A DNA stretch of 10,661 nt from Paracoccaceae bacterium (GTDB lineage: Bacteria; Pseudomonadota; Alphaproteobacteria; Rhodobacterales; Rhodobacteraceae). Both the position numbers and the translations under genes were made by a program. The DNA lies in the NCBI GenBank assembly GCA_016937725.1, contig JAFGVZ010000006.1:1-10661 (forward strand), in the 5' to 3' direction. Below the pieces are notes generated by a model. The model was not told the DNA's origin. It was given only the letters and a program-made list of their open reading frames with translations, and ran no database searches. Numbering within the stretch: the first letter of the stretch is position 1; each line of letters opens with the position of its first letter. Shown in pieces: positions 5,814 through 10,661 of this stretch.

Positions 5814-7283
5814 ATGATTGCCCCTTGCCCGACCCCTTTCAACATGGCCGCTTACGTCTTGGCGGCCGGTGCGCTGAGCCCCGACAAGATCGCGCTGGAG
5901 ATTTTGCGCGCGAACGGGGCGGAACGCTGGTCCTTTGCACGTCTGGAAGCTGCGGTGCGCGGCACGGGTGCGGGGCTGGCCGCGCTCGGCTTGCGCCCCG
6001 GCGCGCGAGTGCTGTTGCGCATGGGCAATAGCGTGGATTTCCCGCTGGCCTATCTGGGGGCGATTGCCGTGGGGCTGGTGCCGGTTCCCACATCCACCGC
6101 CCTGACCGGACCAGAGATTACCGCCATGGCGCAAGACCTGTCGCCCGCTTTGGTCATTGCGGGCGAGGATGTGACGCTGCCCGATCACCCTGCCCCGGTT
6201 CTGACGCTGGAGCGATTGCGCGCCCTGCGCAACCTGCCCCCGTGTGCCTATGACATGGGGTCGCCCGACCGGCCCGCCTATATCGTCTTCACCTCTGGCA
6301 GCGGCGGGCGGCCCCGTGCGGTGGTGCATGCCCATCGTGCGGTCTGGGCGCGGCGGATGATGTGGGAGGGCTGGTATGGTCTGCGCGCGCATGACCGGAT
6401 GATGCATGCCGGTGCCTTCAACTGGACCTACACGCTTGGCACCGGACTGATGGACCCTTGGGCGATTGGTGCCACCGCCCTTGTGGTTGAACCCGGCGCG
6501 CCCCTTGGCCTGTTGATGCGCCGCCATGACGCGACGATTTTTGCCGCCGTTCCGGGGGTTTATCGGCAATTGCTGGAGGGCGGCAAATTGCGCCAGATGC
6601 CGCATCTGCGCCACGGGCTGTCAGCGGGTGAAAAACTGCCGGAGGCGACACGCACCGCATGGGCAGCGGCCACCGGGACCGAGATATTTGAGGCGCTCGG
6701 CATGTCGGAATGCTCGACCTATATTTCCGGCAGCCCCGCGCGACCTGCCCCGCCCGGCGCATTGGGCTACCCGCAAGACGGGCGGCGCGTGACGGTGCTG
6801 GAGGGCGATGAAGGCATCTTGGCCATCCACCGTGATGATCCGGGGCTAATGCTGGGCTATCTGGGCGCGGGCGGGCTGGACCTGCCCTTGCAGGGCGAGT
6901 GGTTCGTGACCGGCGACCGCGTGGCCCGCGCCGAGGGTGGCGCGATCACCTATCTGGGCCGTGACGATGATATGATGAATGCAGGCGGCTTCCGCGTGTC
7001 ACCGCTAGAGGTGGAACGGGCCTTGGCCGACCACCCCGAAATAGACGACATCGCCGTGACCGATATCGACATCCGCCCCGATGTGCGGATCATCGCGGCC
7101 TTCTACACCGCACCTCAGCCGCTGGACGAAGCTGCGCTCAACGCCTTTGCAGCCGCGCGGCTGGCGCGTTACAAGCAGCCACGACTCTATCGCCATCTGC
7201 CCAGGCTGCCGCGCGGGGCGAATGGCAAACTTTCCCGGCGCGCGCTGCGGGCCCTGTTCAAGGCCGATGATGATAAATCTTGA
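5814..7283 (+). CDS. AMP-dependent acyl-CoA synthetase/ligase-like enzyme (class I adenylate-forming)
   Basis: The product is 489 aa from ATG 5814; the open frame extends far upstream, but that part is antisense to the transglutaminase-like gene. It carries the core motifs in order: the phosphate-binding loop IVFTSGSGGRPRAVVH (TSG at about 160), ALGMSECSTY (about 293-302) at the A5 position, the ribose-binding FVTGDR with Asp368, the hinge YLGRDDDMMNAGGFRVSPLEVE, and the C-terminal catalytic Lys472 in PRGANGKLSRRAL. The P-loop is SGSGGRPR rather than the usual SGTTGKPK, with Arg at the Lys position. Such enzymes activate a carboxylic acid as acyl-AMP and transfer it to CoA. The arrangement resembles benzoate/cyclohexanecarboxylate-CoA ligase relatives, but I cannot name the substrate. 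It is somewhat shorter than typical members (about 500-550 aa). It is the first gene of a three-gene operon, and its 3' end overlaps the next gene by 17 bases. Confidence 0.9.
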   Translation: MIAPCPTPFNMAAYVLAAGALSPDKIALEILRANGAERWSFARLEAAVRGTGAGLAALGLRPGARVLLRMGNSVDFPLAYLGAIAVGLVPVPTSTALTGPEITAMAQDLSPALVIAGEDVTLPDHPAPVLTLERLRALRNLPPCAYDMGSPDRPAYIVFTSGSGGRPRAVVHAHRAVWARRMMWEGWYGLRAHDRMMHAGAFNWTYTLGTGLMDPWAIGATALVVEPGAPLGLLMRRHDATIFAAVPGVYRQLLEGGKLRQMPHLRHGLSAGEKLPEATRTAWAAATGTEIFEALGMSECSTYISGSPARPAPPGALGYPQDGRRVTVLEGDEGILAIHRDDPGLMLGYLGAGGLDLPLQGEWFVTGDRVARAEGGAITYLGRDDDMMNAGGFRVSPLEVERALADHPEIDDIAVTDIDIRPDVRIIAAFYTAPQPLDEAALNAFAAARLARYKQPRLYRHLPRLPRGANGKLSRRALRALFKADDDKS

Positions 7284-7896
7284 AATCTATTCCGACCCGG
7301 TCTGCCCGTGGTGCTATATCGGCAAGGTCGCGCTGGAACGCGCGCTGGAGGCACGGCCCAACCACCCGTTCGCGGTGACGTGGCACCCTTTCATGCTTAA
7401 CCCCGACATGCCTGCGGAAGGCATGGACCGGCAGGAATATCTGGAGCTGAAATTCGGGGCGGATCTTGTCGGTGCTTATGGCCCCATCGTGAAACGCGCC
7501 GAAAGCTTGGGGTTAGACCTGAACCTGCCCGCGATCACCCGCCAGCCCAATACACTGGCGGCACATGCGCTCATTCATTGGGCCGGGCTGGAGGGCAAGC
7601 AGAACGCGGCTGTCAGCAATCTGTTCCGCGCCTATTTCAAAGATGGAAAAGACATCGGCGCACGCGATGTGCTGCTGGAAATCGCCAGCAAGATCGGCAT
7701 GGATGCCGACCTGACCGCGCGCCTGCTGGATGCGGGTGCCGACCGCGACGCGGTGATAAAGGCCGACCGCACCGCCCGCGCGCGCGGCATTCAGGGCGTG
7801 CCGTTCTTCGTGGTGGCAGGTCAGCACGCGGTGCCCGGCGCGCAAACGTCTGAATTGTGGATGCAGGTCATCGACGAATTGGCGGAGCAGCCATGA
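7267..7896 (+). CDS. DsbA-family thioredoxin-fold oxidoreductase (FrnE-like)
   Basis: The product is 209 aa from ATG 7267; ATG 7270 is the adjacent alternative. It begins MMINLEIYSDPVCPWCYIGK, with the redox motif CPWC at residues 13-16 right after the first beta strand. It continues with FMLNPDMPAEGMDRQEYL, the helical insertion, and RGIQGVPFFVVAG, which holds the cis-Pro loop. This layout matches the DSBA domain family that includes FrnE and the 2-hydroxychromene-2-carboxylate isomerase group. The CPWC pair favours a dithiol-disulfide oxidoreductase over the glutathione-dependent isomerases, which usually lack the second Cys. There is no signal peptide, so it is cytoplasmic. The start lies inside the end of the synthetase gene and the TGA overlaps the exporter ATG, so translation is probably coupled on both sides. 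Confidence 0.9.
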   Translation: MMINLEIYSDPVCPWCYIGKVALERALEARPNHPFAVTWHPFMLNPDMPAEGMDRQEYLELKFGADLVGAYGPIVKRAESLGLDLNLPAITRQPNTLAAHALIHWAGLEGKQNAAVSNLFRAYFKDGKDIGARDVLLEIASKIGMDADLTARLLDAGADRDAVIKADRTARARGIQGVPFFVVAGQHAVPGAQTSELWMQVIDELAEQP

Positions 7897-9119
7897 ACTG
7901 GCCCCGCCCCAACCGCCCCCTGCGCTTTGGCGAATTCGTGGCGCTGATGGCGCTGATGATGTCATCCGTCGCGTTTTCCATAGATGCGATGCTGCCCGCC
8001 CTACCCACGATCGGCGCGCAATTGTCGCCCGATGCACCGCAAAAGGGGCAGTTGGTCATCACCAGCTTCGTGCTGGGCATGGGGCTGGGGGTGATGATCT
8101 GTGGCCCGGTATCTGACGCCTATGGGCGCAAATCGGTGCTGCTGGCCGGGATCGCGGCCTATATCGCGGGCGCGCTGCTGGCGATGCAGGCGCAAAGCAT
8201 TGACGGGCTTCTGGCCGCGCGGTTCTTGCAGGGCCTTGGGGCCGCCGCCCCGCGCGTGATCGCCACCGCCATGGTGCGCGACATGTATGAAGGGCGCGCC
8301 ATGGCGCGGGTCATGAGCATAATCATGACGCTGTTCATACTTGTGCCGGCGCTGGCACCTTCCATCGGTGCGGTCATCATCTGGCTGGCCGATTGGCGCG
8401 CGGTGTTTTTGGCCTTCGTGGCGTTTGGCGTGGTCGGCGCGGCTTGGCTGATGCTGCGCCAGCCAGAATCCTTGCCGCCAGACCGACGACGCCCGCTGTC
8501 GCTGCACAATATATGGGATGCCACGCGCGAGATTGTCACCACCCCTGCCGTGATGATTTATGTCGTCACGCTGGTCTTTGCCTTCGCGCCCTTGTTCGCG
8601 TGGCTGTCGAACCTGCCGATGATCTTTGCCGATGTCTATAACCGCGAAGCGAGCTTCCCGATCTGGTTCGGCGTAACGGCGCTGGTTGCGGGCAGCGCCA
8701 GCGTGGTCAACGCGAAACTGGTCATGCGGCTTGGCATGAAGCGGATCGCCACGCTGGCCTTCAGCTTTCAGGCCGCCGTGTCGCTGTTCTTTCTGGCGCT
8801 GCTCCAGATCGACCTGCCTGCACCATGGGACTTCGCGTTTTTCTTTGCCTTCATGTGCTCGGCGTTCTTTTCCATCGGGCTGACCTTTGGCAATCTCAAC
8901 GCGCTGGCCTTGCAGCCTTTGGGGCATATCGCGGGGATCGGGGCATCGGTCATCCAGTCGCTCTCGACCATCGGGTCGGTGATGGTGGCGGTGCCCATCT
9001 CGCTGGCCTATAACGGCACGCCCATGCCGCTGATCACCGGCATGGCTCTATGTGCCTGCACGGCGCTGGCATTGATGCTTTGGGCGCGCAGACTGGCCCC
9101 AGAGGTCGCGGCGGAGTGA
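7893..9119 (+). CDS. Bcr/CflA-type multidrug efflux MFS transporter
   Basis: The product is 408 aa with about 12 hydrophobic helices. The start is ATG 7893, which forms an ATGA overlap with the preceding stop and has GGAG 6 bases or so upstream. TM1 is followed by SIDAMLPALPTIG, typical of the Bcr/CflA (DHA1) subfamily. MFS motif A, GPVSDAYGRKSVLL (residues 71-84), lies in the TM2-TM3 loop. The ARFLQGLGAAAPRVI segment is the TM4 region with the conserved RxxQGxGaa pattern. The C-terminal half has the usual second six helices and ends ARRLAPEVAAE. Family members use the proton gradient to export drugs or metabolites such as bicyclomycin, chloramphenicol, sulfonamides or cysteine. Its place behind an acyl-activating enzyme and a thiol oxidoreductase suggests export of a related metabolite, which is inference only. 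Length is normal and the frame is intact. Confidence 0.92.
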   Translation: MNWPRPNRPLRFGEFVALMALMMSSVAFSIDAMLPALPTIGAQLSPDAPQKGQLVITSFVLGMGLGVMICGPVSDAYGRKSVLLAGIAAYIAGALLAMQAQSIDGLLAARFLQGLGAAAPRVIATAMVRDMYEGRAMARVMSIIMTLFILVPALAPSIGAVIIWLADWRAVFLAFVAFGVVGAAWLMLRQPESLPPDRRRPLSLHNIWDATREIVTTPAVMIYVVTLVFAFAPLFAWLSNLPMIFADVYNREASFPIWFGVTALVAGSASVVNAKLVMRLGMKRIATLAFSFQAAVSLFFLALLQIDLPAPWDFAFFFAFMCSAFFSIGLTFGNLNALALQPLGHIAGIGASVIQSLSTIGSVMVAVPISLAYNGTPMPLITGMALCACTALALMLWARRLAPEVAAE

Positions 9120-9121
9120 TC

Positions 9122-9156
9122 CGCGCAAGGCGGCTCACGCAAGCGTGGCTTGCGCG
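9122..9156 (+). terminator. Two mutually exclusive hairpins after the exporter gene (possible terminator)
   Basis: CTTGCGCG at 9149-9156 pairs with CGCGCAAG at 9122-9129 (8 base pairs), while its first six bases also pair with CGCAAG at 9138-9143 over a 5-base loop. The structure starts three bases past the exporter stop. No T-tract follows, so an intrinsic terminator is uncertain. It could instead protect the operon mRNA end or reduce readthrough into the DUF3047 gene. Confidence 0.4.
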
Positions 9157-9188
9157 ATGTTGCGGGCTGAGAGACCTTCCCAAAAAAC

Positions 9189-9193
9189 GGAGG
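9189..9193 (+). promoter_or_regulatory. Strong ribosome binding site of the DUF3047 gene
   Basis: GGAGG lies 6 bases before ATG 9200. It is the clearest Shine-Dalgarno sequence in the window and decides this start over longer in-frame possibilities that would run back into the exporter gene. Confidence 0.75.
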
Positions 9194-9199
9194 ATCACC

Positions 9200-9847
9200 A
9201 TGCGCCGCGCCATCCTGCCCCTTAAAGCCGCATGTCTTGCTTGCCTGACCGCAACCCCCACGCTCGCGTTAGAGTTTTCGGGCTGGACGGAACAACGTTT
9301 CTCGATGTTTTCCAGCAATACCTATCAGCAAGCGGGCAACGCGCTGGGTGTAACCTCGCGCGGGACCGTGTCGCTGCTCTGGACACGGCTGGCCCCGTCA
9401 GAGCGGGGCAGCACCGGCGCAAGCTGGCAATGGTCTGTGGCGCAAAGCGTGCCGCCCACGGCACTTGACCGCAAGGGCGGGGATGACCGGAACCTGTCCT
9501 TGTATTTCGTGTTCCTGCCCGCGCAGAAGGTTGCAGAGTTGGAAAACAGCAGCATCCGCCGCCTGCTGGAAGCCGAAGAGGCGCGCGTGTTGATGTATGT
9601 CTGGGGCGGTCAGGCAGCACGCGGCAGCGTTCTGCCCTCGCCTTATCTGGGCGCGCGCGGCAAGACCGTGGTTTTGCGCCAAGCGGGCACCGGCAGTTTC
9701 AATGAACGGGTTGACCTGCAAGCCGACCTGCGCCGCGCTTTTGGCGCGATGGCCGACAGCCAGCTTGTTGGCGTTGCGGTCTCTGCCGATAGCGACGACA
9801 CGGGCAGCGCCATTGACGCAACGATCGCGGGGCTAAGGCTGAACTAA
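9200..9847 (+). CDS. Exported DUF3047 domain protein
   Basis: The product is 215 aa from ATG 9200 to TAA. The N-terminus MRRAILPLKAACLACLTATP with TLALEF is a Sec signal peptide, probably cut after TLA at about residue 24. The mature part begins FSGWTEQRFSMFSSNTYQ and continues with SRGTVSLLWTRL, SWQWSVAQSVPPTALDRKGG, DDRNLSLYFVFLP, LMYVWGG and FNERVDLQADLRRAFG, ending in VAVSADSDDTGSAIDATIAG. This pattern (a beta-sandwich with a D-rich DDR.l.lYfvF strand and a C-terminal sDsDdT segment) matches my recollection of DUF3047 proteins, whose function is unknown. It is predicted to be periplasmic. It lies 80 bases after the exporter, beyond a hairpin region, so it may be separately transcribed. 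Confidence 0.8.
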   Translation: MRRAILPLKAACLACLTATPTLALEFSGWTEQRFSMFSSNTYQQAGNALGVTSRGTVSLLWTRLAPSERGSTGASWQWSVAQSVPPTALDRKGGDDRNLSLYFVFLPAQKVAELENSSIRRLLEAEEARVLMYVWGGQAARGSVLPSPYLGARGKTVVLRQAGTGSFNERVDLQADLRRAFGAMADSQLVGVAVSADSDDTGSAIDATIAGLRLN

Positions 9848-9879
9848 GCGACCAGATTTGGTTGTGTCTCAGGTCGCTT
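9846..9879 (+). terminator. 8-base inverted repeat overlapping the DUF3047 stop codon (possible terminator)
   Basis: AAGCGACC at 9846-9853 is the exact reverse complement of GGTCGCTT at 9872-9879, with an 18-base loop. The first two bases of the arm belong to the TAA stop. A second compact hairpin, CCGCTG-G-CAGCGG (9880-9892), follows directly. There is no long T-tract, so factor-independent termination is not certain, but the two stems fit a transcript end before the SPFH gene. Confidence 0.45.
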
Positions 9880-9959
9880 CCGCTGGCAGCGGCGCGCGGC
9901 CTGCACTACGCTATTTCCAGTCATTTCGCGGCCCGCGCCGCCAAGCAAGGAAATTGGGA

Positions 9960-10661
9960 ATGGAATTGATCCTCGCACTGGCCGTTTTGATCGTTCTGAT
10001 CGTGTTGATGGGCCTGAAAATCGTGCCGCAGGCGCAGAATTTCGTCATCACGCGGCTGGGCGCCTATCACCGCACGCTGGATGCGGGTGTGAACGTGATC
10101 GTGCCGTTTCTGGACAAGGTGCACGCCAAAGTGCCGGTCAATGATCAGGTCCTGAACGACATCAACCTTGAAGTGGTCTCTGCCGATAACGTGGTTTTCG
10201 GCGCGAAACTCCTGGTCGTCTACCGCATTGAAAACGCCGAAGCCGCCGTGTTCCGCGTGAACAAGATCGACGAATTGGTCATCGGGCTGGTGCAATCCTT
10301 GGTGCGTTCGGAACTGGGCAAGGTGGAACTGGACGCGGTGCAATCGGATCGCGGGTCGTTGAACGTGGCGCTGCTGACCGCGCTGGAAGATGCGGGCAAG
10401 ACCTACGGCATTCGCATCTCGCGGTCGGAAATTACCGATGTAACGCTGAACGCGGTCACGCAAACCGCCATGGCCGAAGTGCTGGCCGCCGAGCGCGAGC
10501 GCCGCGCCGCCATCACCCGCGCAGAGGGTGAGCGCCGCGCAACCGAGCTGAACGCCGATGCCGAACTCTACGAGGCGCAGCGCAAGGCCGATGCCATTCG
10601 CGCCATCGCGCAAGCGAATGCCGAATCGAACCGGATGCTGGCCCTGTCGCTGGACAGCGAC
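9960..10661 (+). CDS. SPFH/Band 7 (stomatin-prohibitin-like) membrane protein, N-terminal part
   Basis: The gene opens with ATG 9960 behind AAGGA (9947-9951, 8 bases of spacing) and runs 234 codons off the right edge without a stop. MELILALAVLIVLIVLMGLK is one N-terminal membrane helix. The SPFH domain follows (about residues 25-185): QAQNFVITRLGAYHRTLDAG, VIVPFLDKVHAKVPV, VSADNVVFGAKLLVVYRI, SLVRSELGKVEL and YGIRISRSEITDVTLN. After that, a charged coiled coil begins (AEVLAAERERRAAITRAEGE and onwards), as in stomatins, QmcA and HflK/C relatives. These proteins oligomerise at the inner membrane as scaffolds and modulate proteases or membrane order. An NfeD partner gene often lies next to such genes and may be beyond the window. 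The C-terminus is not visible. Confidence 0.93.
   Translation, partial: MELILALAVLIVLIVLMGLKIVPQAQNFVITRLGAYHRTLDAGVNVIVPFLDKVHAKVPVNDQVLNDINLEVVSADNVVFGAKLLVVYRIENAEAAVFRVNKIDELVIGLVQSLVRSELGKVELDAVQSDRGSLNVALLTALEDAGKTYGIRISRSEITDVTLNAVTQTAMAEVLAAERERRAAITRAEGERRATELNADAELYEAQRKADAIRAIAQANAESNRMLALSLDSD

Noticed and set aside
5694..6614. Upstream extension of the transglutaminase-like frame to 565 codons
   Set aside because: The added part is antisense to the synthetase gene and has shadow-type composition; homology-like sequence begins at ATG 5693.
9921..10613. A 230-codon minus-strand open frame opposite the SPFH gene
   Set aside because: The plus strand carries an unmistakable SPFH domain with its own ribosome binding site; the antisense product is His/Gln/Arg-rich.
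1..10661. CRISPR arrays, tRNA or rRNA genes, intact transposases, known antiphage systems
   Set aside because: I looked on both strands and saw no regularly spaced repeats, no tRNA-like cloverleaf or rRNA sequence, and no transposase or defence-protein motif in any plausible frame.

Overview
The window looks like ordinary chromosome of an alphaproteobacterium, most probably a member of the Rhodobacterales (Rhodobacteraceae). The DNA is GC-rich with strong GC3 bias. An Hda/DnaA-type regulator fragment is followed closely by ppk, an arrangement I associate with that group. The other genes also fit: a DsbA/FrnE-type protein, a Bcr/CflA exporter, a DUF3047 protein and an SPFH protein. The assignment rests on protein resemblance and gene order, not on a search.

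Layout: (1) Positions 2-3513 on the plus strand hold the C-terminal end of an HdaA-like replication regulator, an exported protein with apparent YbaY-like, MliC-like and META/HslJ-like domains, and polyphosphate kinase ppk. (2) Positions 3514-4916 form a visibly more AT-rich block. It holds one minus-strand sugar O-methyltransferase-like gene broken by a one-base frameshift in a run of seven G (C on the plus strand), flanked by about 300 bases of gene-poor sequence on each side. I expected ppx after ppk and do not see it, so the block looks like acquired or rearranged DNA. (3) Positions 4917-5693 on the minus strand hold a transglutaminase-like cysteine protease-fold protein. It is divergent from (4) a tightly packed plus-strand operon at 5814-9119: an adenylate-forming acyl-CoA synthetase-like enzyme, a DsbA-family oxidoreductase with a CPWC motif and a Bcr/CflA-type efflux pump, with overlapping start and stop codons. 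(5) Positions 9200-9847 hold an exported DUF3047 protein with a strong ribosome binding site. (6) From 9960 to the window end lies the N-terminal part of an SPFH/Band 7 membrane protein.

Working together: the synthetase, oxidoreductase and exporter are probably co-translated and may act on one small molecule (activate, modify, export), but nothing in the sequence identifies it. The rest is housekeeping: replication control, polyphosphate metabolism, envelope proteins and membrane-scaffold function. I found no CRISPR array, RNA gene, intact insertion sequence or clear new system. The best leads are the homopolymer-broken methyltransferase in its AT-rich block, the three-domain envelope protein between hdaA and ppk, and the synthetase-DsbA-MFS operon.
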